Source: JANMQK01 sp031370485 (GTDB lineage: Bacteria; Acidobacteriota; Polarisedimenticolia; Gp22-AA2). From it: a stretch of DNA of 24,475 nt. Both the position numbers and the translations under genes were made by a program. Within the stretch, counting starts at the first letter, position 1. Each line of letters opens with the position of its first letter. The notes beneath the pieces were generated by a model. It made no database searches, was not told where the DNA came from, and worked only from the letters and a program-made list of their open reading frames with translations. Positions 1-7,090 of this stretch are shown one piece after another. Where the stretch lies: positions 1 through 24,475 of the forward strand of contig JANMQK010000375.1 in assembly GCA_031370485.1 (NCBI GenBank). The letters are read 5' to 3'.

Positions 1-15
1 ATATAGGGTGGGGTC

Positions 16-414
16 GTGATCCGGCTCTCGAAGCGCACCGACTACGGCTTGATGGCCATCCGCCATCTCGGGCTCCTGCCGGTCGGGGCCTGCCTGAGCG
101 CACGCGAGATCGCCCACGAGTACCGCATCCCGCCGGCTCTCATGGCGAAGCTGCTGCAGCGGCTGGCGCGCAAGGGATTAATCTCATCACAACACGGCAC
201 GAAGGGGGGCTACCAGATCGCCCGGCGTCCCCGTGAAATCACCCTGCGCGAGGTGATCGAGGCCATCGAGGGACCGGTGGCGCTCGTCGAGTGCCTGGAC
301 CCCTGCAAGGGGGACTGCCAGCAGGACGGGACCTGCACGGTGAAGCAGCCGCTGCTCGCAATCCAGCGGAAAATCTCCGCCATCCTCGACGGGATGACGC
401 TGGGGGATCTGTGA
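16..414 (+). CDS. iscR: Rrf2-family Fe-S-responsive transcriptional regulator (IscR-like)
   Basis: A 132-residue winged-helix protein of the Rrf2 family. The N-terminal start (IRLSKRTDYG) and the helix-turn-helix around residues 27-60 are typical. Cysteines at 93, 97, 101 and 107 lie where IscR binds its [2Fe-2S] cluster, although the spacing differs from the C-x5-C-x5-C of E. coli IscR. Family members repress or retune Fe-S assembly genes according to cluster supply. Its stop overlaps the GTG start of iscS by four bases (GTGA), so the two are very likely cotranscribed and translationally coupled, which suggests autoregulation of this operon. The GTG at 16 is chosen because the conserved N-terminus begins there and a G-rich stretch precedes it. 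The promoter is largely outside the window. Confidence 0.9.
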   Translation: MIRLSKRTDYGLMAIRHLGLLPVGACLSAREIAHEYRIPPALMAKLLQRLARKGLISSQHGTKGGYQIARRPREITLREVIEAIEGPVALVECLDPCKGDCQQDGTCTVKQPLLAIQRKISAILDGMTLGDL

Positions 415-1601
415 CGACGCCGATCTACATGGACAATCACGCCACCACCCGGGTGGATCCGCGGGTGCTCGAGGCGATGCTGCCGTTCCTCACGGGCGAG
501 TACGGCAACGCCGCGTCGCGGACCCACGCCTTCGGCTGGAGGGCGGAGGAGGCGGTGACCCGCGCCCGGACGCAGGTCGCACGCTCCATCACCGCCGACC
601 CGAAGGAAATTGTCTTCACATCGGGGGCGACCGAATCGAACAACCTGGCGCTCTTCGGAGCGCTGGAGGCGAACGCGCAGAAGGGCGACCATGTCATCAC
701 GGTCGCGACCGAGCACCCCGCGGTGCTCGACGTGGCGCGCGCCCTCGAGGCCCGTGGCGCCCGCCTCACCGTCCTGCCGGTCGATTCATCCGGCCGGGTG
801 AACCCGGACGACATCAAGGAAGCTATCACCGCGCGCACCGTGCTGGTCTCCGTGATGTCCGCCAACAACGAGGTCGGGACGATCAACCCCGTGGCCGCGA
901 TCGGGGCGATCTGCAAGGAGCGGGGCGTGCTGTTCCACACGGACGCCGCCCAGGCGGCCGGCAAGATCCCGATCGACGTCCAGTCGATGGGTATTGACCT
1001 CATGTCGATCTCGGGCCACAAGATCTACGGACCGAAGGGAATCGGTGCGCTCTACGTGAGGCGGAAAAACCCCAGGGTCCTGCTCCGTCCAATCCTCCAC
1101 GGCGGCGGGCACGAGAGGGGCCTGCGCTCCGGCACCATGAACGTGCCGGGAGCGGTCGGTCTCGGGGCGGCTCTCGAGATCGCCCGGGCGGAAATGCCCC
1201 AGGAATCGAAGCGGCTGCGCGGCCTGCGGGATCGGCTGCAGCGGGCGATCCTCGACAGGGTGAGCGACGTGCGGCTCAACGGCCACCCGGAGGAGCGGCT
1301 GCCCCACAGCCTGAACCTGAGCTTCGCCTACGTGGAAGGGGAGGCGCTGCTGATGGCCCTCGACGAGGTGGCGGTTTCCTCGGGCTCGGCCTGCACCTCG
1401 GAGAAGAAGGAGCCTTCGCACGTGCTCCGGGCCATGGGTTTGGGGGACGATCTGGCGGCGACATCCATCCGCTTCGGCCTGGGACGGTTCAATACGGAGG
1501 CCGAGGTTGACACGGTCGCTGCGCAGGTCATCGCGGCGGTGGATCGGCTGCGCGAGATCTCCCCGCTCTACGAGGCGGCGATCACCGCGCAAACGAGGTA
1601 G
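411..1601 (+). CDS. iscS: Cysteine desulfurase IscS/NifS
   Basis: A 396-residue PLP-dependent enzyme that converts cysteine to alanine and passes persulfide sulfur to Fe-S assembly and tRNA thiolation. It opens with the family signature YMDNHATTRVD. The PLP-binding lysine is K204 in SGHKIYGPKG, and the sulfur-accepting cysteine is C328 in SSGSACTS, within the longer mobile loop of the IscS group. An open frame continues upstream to 291, but that part overlaps the regulator. The GTG at 411 overlaps the regulator stop by four bases and gives the normal N-terminus. The next gene is an A-type carrier, and no IscU scaffold gene follows. Cytoplasmic. Confidence 0.96.
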   Translation: MTTPIYMDNHATTRVDPRVLEAMLPFLTGEYGNAASRTHAFGWRAEEAVTRARTQVARSITADPKEIVFTSGATESNNLALFGALEANAQKGDHVITVATEHPAVLDVARALEARGARLTVLPVDSSGRVNPDDIKEAITARTVLVSVMSANNEVGTINPVAAIGAICKERGVLFHTDAAQAAGKIPIDVQSMGIDLMSISGHKIYGPKGIGALYVRRKNPRVLLRPILHGGGHERGLRSGTMNVPGAVGLGAALEIARAEMPQESKRLRGLRDRLQRAILDRVSDVRLNGHPEERLPHSLNLSFAYVEGEALLMALDEVAVSSGSACTSEKKEPSHVLRAMGLGDDLAATSIRFGLGRFNTEAEVDTVAAQVIAAVDRLREISPLYEAAITAQTR

Positions 1602-1645
1602 GAAATGACGCGCATCAAAAAACAAACGGAGGAGGCACGACGACG

Positions 1646-1969
1646 ATGGTGAACGTGACGGAGAAGGCGGCGGAGCAGATCAAGACTCTCATGACCAAGG
1701 AGAAGCTCGAAGGCCACGGTCTCAGGGTCGCGGCGATCGGGGGCGGCTGCTCCGGGTTGTCCTACAAGCTGAATTTCGAGAAGGATGCGGCCGAGGGGGA
1801 CAAGGTCTACGAGGAGCACGGTGTCCGGCTGTTCGTCGACAAGAAGAGCCTGATCGTCCTCAACGGAACGATTCTCGACTACACCGACGGCCTCAACGGC
1901 GCCGGGTTCGTCTTCAGCAACCCGAACGCCAAGTCATCCTGTGGTTGCGGCAGCTCGTTCTCGGCCTGA
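1646..1969 (+). CDS. iscA: A-type iron-sulfur carrier protein (IscA/ErpA/HesB family)
   Basis: A 107-residue HesB-fold protein that carries or delivers Fe-S clusters (or iron) to target proteins. The three invariant cysteines are present: C35 in GGGCSGLSY, and C99 and C101 in the C-terminal SSCGCGSS. The length matches the family. The ATG has a strong GGAGGAGG ribosome site about 10 bases upstream. It lies 44 bases after iscS and 7 bases before the next start if that start is the GTG at 1977. Sequence alone does not separate IscA from ErpA or SufA, so the symbol follows the iscS context. It may have to provide carrier functions without a local IscU. Confidence 0.93.
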   Translation: MVNVTEKAAEQIKTLMTKEKLEGHGLRVAAIGGGCSGLSYKLNFEKDAAEGDKVYEEHGVRLFVDKKSLIVLNGTILDYTDGLNGAGFVFSNPNAKSSCGCGSSFSA

Positions 1970-1976
1970 GCGACTC

Positions 1977-2363
1977 GTGCCGCCGGAGCAGGGCGAGACG
2001 AACCTCTACCTGGTCGAAGGCCTGAAGCGCCTGGACGAGGGGGACTGGGTCGAGGCGATCCGTTCCCTGGGCTGGGCCAAGGACGTGGAACCGGACGTTG
2101 CGGGCGTTTACCTCGCCCTGATCGGCGCCTACGAGAAGGCCGCCCGGGCGGAGGAAGAGCCGGACCTCCTGCAGCAGGCCTGGAACGTCTGCCGCGACCT
2201 CCGCGACCGCAATCTTCCCATGACACGAGACCAGCAGGTGTTGTTCCATGACGCGTTCGTGAGGGTGCGTGACCAGGTGATCGCGGCCCGGCGCGCCGGC
2301 TGGTCGCCCCCTCCGCCCAAGGAGAAAATGCGCGATCTCCTCGGTAAGCCCGGGGAGCACTGA
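1977..2363 (+). CDS. Small helical-repeat (TPR-like) protein of the Fe-S operon
   Basis: A predicted 128-residue soluble protein with no signal peptide or cysteine-rich motif. Residues about 10-70 contain two antiparallel helix pairs with TPR-like spacing (LKRLDEGDWVEAIRSLGWA, then GVYLALIGAYEKAAR). The C-terminus is basic and proline-rich (PPPPKEKMRDLL). It sits where hscB or iscU would be expected in other isc operons but resembles neither: there is no J-domain HPD and no scaffold cysteines. The GTG at 1977, seven bases after the iscA stop, is preferred. The frame also runs back to a GTG at 1941 inside iscA, and neither has a clear ribosome site. It may be a protein-interaction adaptor, but that is inference. 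Confidence 0.7.
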   Translation: MPPEQGETNLYLVEGLKRLDEGDWVEAIRSLGWAKDVEPDVAGVYLALIGAYEKAARAEEEPDLLQQAWNVCRDLRDRNLPMTRDQQVLFHDAFVRVRDQVIAARRAGWSPPPPKEKMRDLLGKPGEH

Positions 2364-2386
2364 CCGCGCACAGGCCGCTCCGCGCG

Positions 2387-2416
2387 TTGCGCCTTCCAAA
2401 TTGAGCGTGTTACTAT
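2387..2416 (+). promoter_or_regulatory. Possible sigma-70 promoter for the deoxyhypusine-synthase-like gene
   Basis: TTGCGC (2387-2392) and TACTAT (2411-2416) are 18 bases apart in the 109-base gap after the Fe-S operon. Both boxes match the consensus only moderately. They are reported because the gap is locally AT-richer and the next gene starts about 55 bases downstream. Confidence 0.35.
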
Positions 2417-2472
2417 CCGCGCCACTTGCGCGCCAGGAGCGCGCTCGAACACGGCGATACCCTGGGGGCGCA

Positions 2473-3588
2473 ATGACTCACAAGAAAGAGTACCTGTCGG
2501 GGCAGAGGATCAATCCCAATCCGATTCACGGCGACATCAAGGTCGACCGCCTGATCGACGAGGCCTTTCTCGCCTACAACGGAGGCCGGCTGCAGCGCGC
2601 GTGCAGGCTCTTCTGCGAGAAGATGCTCAAGGAGGACGTCACGATCGGCGTCAGCCTCTCCGGGGCCCTCACCCCGGCGGGTCTCGGCCGCTCCTGCATC
2701 ATCCCGCTCATCAAGGCCGGCTTCATCGACTGGATCGTCAGCACGGGCGCGAACCTCTACCACGACACGCATTTCGGGCTGGGCATGTCGCTGCACCGCG
2801 GCACGCACGAGATCGACGACACCGTCCTGCGCCGCGAAGGGATCATCCGGATCTACGACATCCTCTTCGACTACAGCGTGCTGCTCGACACCGACAACTA
2901 CCTGCGCACGATCATGGCCGAGAAGGTGTTCTGCAAGGAGATGGGGACGGCCGAGCTGCACAACATGCTCGGCAAGTACCTGGCCGCGCGTGAGGACAAG
3001 CTGGGTGTTGAGGACACCTGCGTGCTGACGGCCGCTTTCAGGGCGGGGGTCCCCTGCTACGTGAGCTCGCCGGGCGATTCCTCCCTGGGGATGAACATCG
3101 CCGAGCTGGCGATGCGGGGACTGGGCCCGCGCATCGATGTCTCGCGGGACGTCAACGAGACCGCCGGGATCGTCTACGCCGCGAAGGCGGGCTCGGGCCG
3201 GAGCGCCGTGATGATCCTGGGAGGCGGTTCGCCGAAGAACTTCGCGCTGCAGACCGAGCCGCAGATCCAGGAGATCCTCGGACTGACCGACCGGGGGCAC
3301 GATTACTACGTGCAGGTCACCGACGCGCGCCCCGACACGGGAGGACTCTCGGGGGCGACCCCGTCCGAGGCGGTTTCCTGGGGCAAGGTCGATCCCGACC
3401 AGCTGGCCGATTCGATCGTGGTCTACTCCGACACCACCATCGCCCTGCCGCTCATCACGGCGTACGCCCTGGCGCGCGTGAAGCCGCGTTCCTTGAAGCG
3501 TCTTTACGATCGCCGGGACGCGGTCGTCGAGCGGCTGCGCTCCGACTTCCTGGCGCAACACGCGAAAAAAAATATCACCAAGCGTTGA
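2473..3588 (+). CDS. Deoxyhypusine synthase family protein (bacterial DHS-like)
   Basis: A 371-residue NAD-dependent aminobutyl-transferase fold. True deoxyhypusine synthase modifies eukaryotic and archaeal eIF5A. Most bacteria lack hypusine, and bacterial homologues are thought to act in polyamine metabolism, for example homospermidine-type synthesis. The NAD-binding region has GALTPAGLG and a STGANLYHD stretch. The residue matching the lysine that carries the enzyme-imine intermediate is K305 in EAVSWGK. In GGGSPKNF (about 250-257) the lysine is kept, but the histidine that follows it in human DHS is Asn256. The ATG at 2473 follows a GGGGG stretch at ribosome-site distance. A longer in-frame start at 2401 would add a non-conserved arginine-rich stretch. 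No polyamine gene is adjacent. Confidence 0.9.
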   Translation: MTHKKEYLSGQRINPNPIHGDIKVDRLIDEAFLAYNGGRLQRACRLFCEKMLKEDVTIGVSLSGALTPAGLGRSCIIPLIKAGFIDWIVSTGANLYHDTHFGLGMSLHRGTHEIDDTVLRREGIIRIYDILFDYSVLLDTDNYLRTIMAEKVFCKEMGTAELHNMLGKYLAAREDKLGVEDTCVLTAAFRAGVPCYVSSPGDSSLGMNIAELAMRGLGPRIDVSRDVNETAGIVYAAKAGSGRSAVMILGGGSPKNFALQTEPQIQEILGLTDRGHDYYVQVTDARPDTGGLSGATPSEAVSWGKVDPDQLADSIVVYSDTTIALPLITAYALARVKPRSLKRLYDRRDAVVERLRSDFLAQHAKKNITKR

Positions 3589-3590
3589 GG

Positions 3591-3609
3591 CCGCGCGCCG
3601 TCAGCGCGG
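3591..3609. other. Short stem-loop between convergent genes
   Basis: CCGCGC (3591-3596) and GCGCGG (3604-3609) form a 6-bp stem with a 7-base loop in the 12-base gap between the DHS-like gene and thiO, overlapping the thiO stop. A T-run lies about 20 bases further on in the thiO direction. It could help end transcription from either side, but it is not a textbook terminator. Confidence 0.25.
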
Positions 3610-4731
3610 GCGGACCGGCTGGGCGAATCGCCGCGGATCGAAGGGTGCCATGTCGATCCCCGGGGTCTCGCCGCGAACCAGCCTGGTGACGAGGCGCGCC
3701 GTGATCGGGGCGAGCAGGATGCCGTTCCGCAGGTGCCCGCAAGCGTAGAGCAGGCCCGGGATGGCCGCGGGACCGATGGCGGGAAGATCGTCCCCGGTCG
3801 CCGGCCTGAGTCCCGCCCAGGCCGAATGGAACGGCGCGTCCGCGAGCGAGGGGACCAGGTCGATCGCGGCCGAGGTCAGCGCCGCGAGCGCCCCGGCCGT
3901 GACCCGCGTGTCGAACCCGACCCGCTCCATGGTGCTCCCGACCAGGAGCCTCCCGTCACGGCGGGGCACGAGGTAGCACGCCTCGGTCGACACGCAATGG
4001 CGGATGGGCGGCTCGGGCGGGTCGAAGCAGACGATCTGTCCGCGCACCGGATGAGCCGGTAGAGGCGGGATCCCTTCGCCCCCGAGCCCACCCGCCCACG
4101 CCCCTGCCGCTACGACGGTCATTGAGGCCTCGTGGCGCTCCCCATCCGATTCGATCCCGATCACCCGGCCCGAGCGGACCATAAGCCGCTCGGCCGGCGC
4201 CCCGGAGCGAATCACCGCGCCGGCGCGCACCGCGGCCCTGCGCAGACCGCGCAGGAAGAGGCCGGGATCCAGGCTGACGTCGCGCGGCAGGTGAAGGGCC
4301 AGCTCGCAGCGCGAGGCGGCCAGGGACGGCTCGAGCCTCAGCACGGCCTCCCGTTCCAGACGTATCACCTCCATGCCGGCGGAGCGCTGGAACGAGAACT
4401 TTTTCTCCATCTCGGCGGCGGCGGCCCGGCCGTGCGCGACGAGCAGGGTGCCTTCGCCCGTCATTCCCGGGTCGATGCCGCTCTCCGAGTGCACTGCCCG
4501 GGCAAAATCGCTCCAGAGCGCGCGGCTCTCGAGCCCGAGCGACAGGAGTGGCCCCGGGCCGTCCGCGTCGAGCTGCGCGGCCAGCATCCCGGCGGAGGCG
4601 CCGCTGGCTTCCTGCCCCGGCTGCCCCTTCTCGAAGAGCGCGACCGACAGGCCCGCAAGCGCCGCCTGGCGCGCTATCGACAATCCGATGATCCCCCCGC
4701 CGACGACCAGGAGATCGGTGCCGCCGCCCAT
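3601..4731 (-). CDS. thiO: Glycine oxidase ThiO (FAD-dependent)
   Basis: A 376-residue FAD-dependent amine oxidase of the DAO family. It oxidises glycine to iminoglycine for the thiazole ring of thiamin. The N-terminal FAD dinucleotide motif is VVGGGIIGLSIA (residues about 9-20), followed by the acidic ribose-binding position in LFEKG. The C-terminal GHLRNGILLAPIT is the ThiO signature that separates it from D-amino-acid and sarcosine oxidases. Start: an ideal GGAGGAAC ribosome site lies 1-8 bases before the ATG, and a good promoter lies upstream. No thiS, thiG or other thiamin gene is nearby, so it stands alone. A different glycine or sarcosine oxidase is a less likely alternative. Confidence 0.9.
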   Translation of the reverse strand: MGGGTDLLVVGGGIIGLSIARQAALAGLSVALFEKGQPGQEASGASAGMLAAQLDADGPGPLLSLGLESRALWSDFARAVHSESGIDPGMTGEGTLLVAHGRAAAAEMEKKFSFQRSAGMEVIRLEREAVLRLEPSLAASRCELALHLPRDVSLDPGLFLRGLRRAAVRAGAVIRSGAPAERLMVRSGRVIGIESDGERHEASMTVVAAGAWAGGLGGEGIPPLPAHPVRGQIVCFDPPEPPIRHCVSTEACYLVPRRDGRLLVGSTMERVGFDTRVTAGALAALTSAAIDLVPSLADAPFHSAWAGLRPATGDDLPAIGPAAIPGLLYACGHLRNGILLAPITARLVTRLVRGETPGIDMAPFDPRRFAQPVRPR

Positions 4732-4748
4732 GGTTCCTCCGTGGCCGC

Positions 4749-4777
4749 AGTCTAGCCGCCACCCCCATGCCCGTCAA
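4749..4777 (-). promoter_or_regulatory. Sigma-70-type promoter of thiO
   Basis: On the minus strand TTGACG (4772-4777) and TAGACT (4749-4754) are exactly 17 bases apart. Transcription would begin roughly 10 bases before the GGAGGAAC-ATG start of thiO. Confidence 0.6.
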
Positions 4778-4791
4778 CGAACCCTGCTCTG

Positions 4792-4940
4792 ATATCTTCG
4801 GCGGCCCTGCCGACCGCCATGGCCTACGTGGCCGACGTCACGGACGAGAAGAACCGCAGGCGCGGCAGGTCTCATGGGCGCGGCGATGGGACTTGGATTC
4901 ATCGTGGCCGTCTTTGTCGGTCTGTGGCTCAGAGGCCCGG
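4792..4940 (+). pseudogene. Remnant of an MFS transporter gene (motif region, frameshifted)
   Basis: Frame 1 from 4792 reads ...AALPTAMAYVADVTDEKNR, the loop before TM5 of drug:H+ antiporter-type MFS proteins. About 30 bases on, frame 2 continues as GLMGAAMGLGFIV, which is the expected next block of the same family. One frameshift therefore separates two adjacent family motifs. After FIV the reading changes to VGLWLRGPG and homology is lost, so an internal deletion is likely. There is no intact transporter here: about 45 codons survive between two minus-strand genes. The call rests on my recognition of the MFS motif and was not checked by search. Confidence 0.5.
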
Positions 4941-5729
4941 GGGTCGCGGCGGCGCCGGCGGAGCGTGTTTCGACCCCTTGGCGCCGGGGGGCGGGGGTTC
5001 CACCGGAGATGGGTTCTCCGGACGGCTCTTGGTGATGTGCCTGTCGAGCGGGGCCACGAGGTTGACGACCATTCTCCTGACCAGGTAATCCTGCACGATG
5101 AAATAGGTTGTCACGCTGCCGTCCGGGCTTTCGTACATGTACTTTCTCGCCAGCTTGGGATCGTCCGATTGGGGCGTGCGACCGGGAGGCGTTCCCGGGG
5201 GGCGCTCGCCGGTGATCCGCGTCGGCTGTCCGTAGGCCTCGAGAAGGTCGTTGACCGTCGAGCCGCGTCCGATCCCCTTGCCGCTCCGGAACTCCCCCTC
5301 GCCGACCCCCAGGTAGGTCGTGTCGAAATTGAATCCGACGGACGCGACCATGAGGCTCTCGGTCGTGTCACCCACGACGTACGAGGAGAGCCCCGCCTCG
5401 GGAACTTGCACGACGAACGCGTCGGTCTGATCGGCGAGGGCCGTGACCTTGGCATCGGGGAACTCCGCGAGCAGCGCCTTCATCGGCTGCCCGACATAGA
5501 CCAGTCCGGGAATCCCCACGTGGATCTCGATCGACTTCGACGCTGAGGCTTTTGGCTTGCCCGTCGCCGGTTTCCTGGCGGGGGCCTTCGCGCGGGGCTT
5601 CACCGTCGCCTCGAGACCGGGCTTTGACGGAGCCTCGGCGGGGTCCGCGGGGCCCGCAAGAGCATTCCCGGATCCCGCGACAACAGGGGCCAGAAGGCCA
5701 ATCACGGCGAAGAGCAGCGCTGTCAGCAT
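4929..5729 (-). CDS. Secreted protein of unknown family
   Basis: A predicted 266-residue exported protein. Residues 1-25 form a signal peptide (hydrophobic LTALLFAVIGLLAPVVAG, then an Ala-rich cleavage region). A Lys/Ala/Pro-rich linker follows (about 26-65), then a globular domain of about 170 residues and a Pro-rich tail. The domain contains GRGSTVNDLLEAYGQPT, which resembles the short helix motif of BamE/SmpA-type envelope proteins, and an earlier VGQPMKALLAEFPDA with a similar rhythm, so two divergent copies are possible. A periplasmic or envelope role is inference. The frame is open back to 6494, but only the ATG at 5729 gives a signal peptide and lies just after a perfect TATAAT. The upstream part is antisense to the methyltransferase. 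Confidence 0.8.
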   Translation of the reverse strand: MLTALLFAVIGLLAPVVAGSGNALAGPADPAEAPSKPGLEATVKPRAKAPARKPATGKPKASASKSIEIHVGIPGLVYVGQPMKALLAEFPDAKVTALADQTDAFVVQVPEAGLSSYVVGDTTESLMVASVGFNFDTTYLGVGEGEFRSGKGIGRGSTVNDLLEAYGQPTRITGERPPGTPPGRTPQSDDPKLARKYMYESPDGSVTTYFIVQDYLVRRMVVNLVAPLDRHITKSRPENPSPVEPPPPGAKGSKHAPPAPPRPPGL

Positions 5730-5739
5730 GAGGGCGCGG

Positions 5740-5745
5740 ATTATA
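5740..5745 (-). promoter_or_regulatory. -10 box for the secreted-protein gene (possibly leaderless mRNA)
   Basis: A perfect TATAAT on the minus strand ends ten bases before the ATG at 5729, so the transcript would begin only about three or four bases before the start codon. No good -35 box is visible at 16-18 bases. Confidence 0.5.
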
Positions 5746-5759
5746 GCATGGCGGCGGGG

Positions 5760-5765
5760 TAGAAT
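5760..5765 (+). promoter_or_regulatory. -10 box for the methyltransferase operon
   Basis: TAGAAT (5 of 6 matches to consensus) lies 24 bases before the ATG at 5790, in the 60-base divergent gap shared with the secreted-protein gene. I cannot see a convincing -35 box. Confidence 0.4.
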
Positions 5766-5789
5766 ACGGCTACTCACGGAGCGCAGGGA

Positions 5790-6542
5790 ATGGGAAAGGA
5801 TCGCGAGGCGATCGTCCGGCAGACTTTCACGCGCCAGGCTAGGAGATTCGCCGCGAGCCCGCTGCAGAGAGACCCCGGGCGCCTGCGCCGCCTGCTGGCT
5901 TTCGTGGCGCCGCGCGCCGGAGAGACCGCCCTCGACGCGGCCTGCGGTCCCGGCATCGTGATGGCGGCGCTCTGCGACGCGGGCGTGCAGGCCTTCGGGG
6001 TCGACCTGACCTATGCCATGCTTCGCGAGGCTGCGGCCGGCGGCGGGCGCTACGTGCAGGGGAGCGTGTTCGCACTGCCATTCCGGGACGGAGTCTTCGA
6101 TGTGGTGACCTGCCGGAATTCCATGCACCACCTGGACGACCCGGCAGCGGCGGTGCGAGCCATGGTGCGGGTGCTGCGACCCGGAGGCAGGATCATCCTC
6201 GAGGACCTGAGAGCGCCCGACGATCCCGTGAAGCGCGACTACCTCGAGACGATCGAGCGCCTCAGGGACGTGTCCCACGTCCGTATGCTCACCTCCGGCG
6301 GCTTCCGCGACATCGCGTCGGCGGCAGGCCTCCAGGCGGACGGGGACGAGGCCACGAGCTTCGTCATCGATTTCGACGAGTGGATCGATCGCGCCTTCCC
6401 CGCCGCCCCCGACCGCGAGCGGGCCCGCGCAATGATGCTGGCGTGCCTGGAGGAGGACCTCTGCGGCCTCAAGGTCTGGCGCGAAGGGGAGCATGTGAAA
6501 TTTGAAAGGCAGAGCCTCCTGTTCAGGGCCCGGAAGCCATGA
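5790..6542 (+). CDS. SAM-dependent class I methyltransferase (UbiE-like fold)
   Basis: A 250-residue Rossmann-fold methyltransferase. SAM-binding motif I is LDAACGPG at residues 48-55, the acidic ribose contact is in GVDLT (about 70), a motif near 100 reads ALPFRDGVFDVV, and LRPGGRIILED follows near 130. The pattern is that of the UbiE/BioC-type Methyltransf_11 group acting on small molecules, but the substrate cannot be read from sequence. It heads a seven-gene run with mostly overlapping ends, and its stop overlaps the Nudix start by four bases. UbiE itself is unlikely because the C-terminal half differs and the window's quinone gene (mqnD) is far away. Confidence 0.88.
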   Translation: MGKDREAIVRQTFTRQARRFAASPLQRDPGRLRRLLAFVAPRAGETALDAACGPGIVMAALCDAGVQAFGVDLTYAMLREAAAGGGRYVQGSVFALPFRDGVFDVVTCRNSMHHLDDPAAAVRAMVRVLRPGGRIILEDLRAPDDPVKRDYLETIERLRDVSHVRMLTSGGFRDIASAAGLQADGDEATSFVIDFDEWIDRAFPAAPDRERARAMMLACLEEDLCGLKVWREGEHVKFERQSLLFRARKP

Positions 6543-7090
6543 CCGGCCCGACGTTCCGCCACGACGACGGCGGCACGGCCTATCGTCACTGTCCCGTCTG
6601 CGGGGGCGGGCTCGGACCGCGCGTCGTGATACCGCACGATCCGCCCCGGCTCGTGTGCGGCGCCTGCGGGTTCGTCTTTTACCTCGATCCCAAGGTGGCG
6701 GTCGGGGCCATCTGCCGGAGCGGCGAGGGCATCGTCATGCTGCGCCGGGGTATCGAGCCGGCGCTCGGGAAATGGGTTTTTCCCGGCGGTTACGTGGATC
6801 GCGGAGAGACCCTCGAGGCGGCGGCGCGGCGCGAGGCGCTCGAGGAAGTGCACGCGGAAATCCGGCTGACGCGTCTCCTGAATGTCTATTCCTACGAGGG
6901 GCGGCCCGTGGTGGTCGTGGTGTACGCGGCGGAGGTCGTGGGGGGGGAGCTGCGCGGCGGGGACGAGGCGCTCGAGGTCCGGGTGCTCCGCCGCGAGCAG
7001 ATTCCATGGGACGATCTGGCCTTCCGGAGCACGCGGGAGGCGCTGCGCGACTATTTCGCGCGCGAGGGGGGAGGAACGGATGCTGCTTGA
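6539..7090 (+). CDS. Nudix hydrolase with N-terminal zinc ribbon
   Basis: A 183-residue protein. Cysteine pairs at 18/21 and 40/43 form a zinc ribbon like those of NudC-type and related Nudix proteins. The Nudix box spans 84-106: Gly84, Glu90 and the catalytic helix REALEE (98-103) with its metal-binding glutamates. The Gly of the REUXEEXGU signature is His105 here, a modest departure. Family members cleave nucleoside-diphosphate-linked compounds such as ADP-ribose, NADH or nucleotide sugars, and the substrate here is unknown. Its ATG overlaps the methyltransferase stop (ATGA), and its 3' end overlaps the SDR start by 11 bases. Confidence 0.92.
   Translation: MTGPTFRHDDGGTAYRHCPVCGGGLGPRVVIPHDPPRLVCGACGFVFYLDPKVAVGAICRSGEGIVMLRRGIEPALGKWVFPGGYVDRGETLEAAARREALEEVHAEIRLTRLLNVYSYEGRPVVVVVYAAEVVGGELRGGDEALEVRVLRREQIPWDDLAFRSTREALRDYFAREGGGTDAA

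Noticed and set aside
1605..1652. 15-codon leader-like frame ending in the iscA start
   Set aside because: ATG to TGA overlaps the iscA ATG, but the frame has no ribosome site and no conserved feature. It is probably incidental.
2413..3561. 382-codon minus-strand frame opposite the DHS-like gene
   Set aside because: No recognisable domain, Arg/Asp/Val-rich composition, and complete overlap with a conserved gene.
5730..6494. Upstream extension of the secreted-protein frame (to 521 codons)
   Set aside because: It is antisense to the methyltransferase. The signal peptide and the TATAAT box fix the start at 5729.
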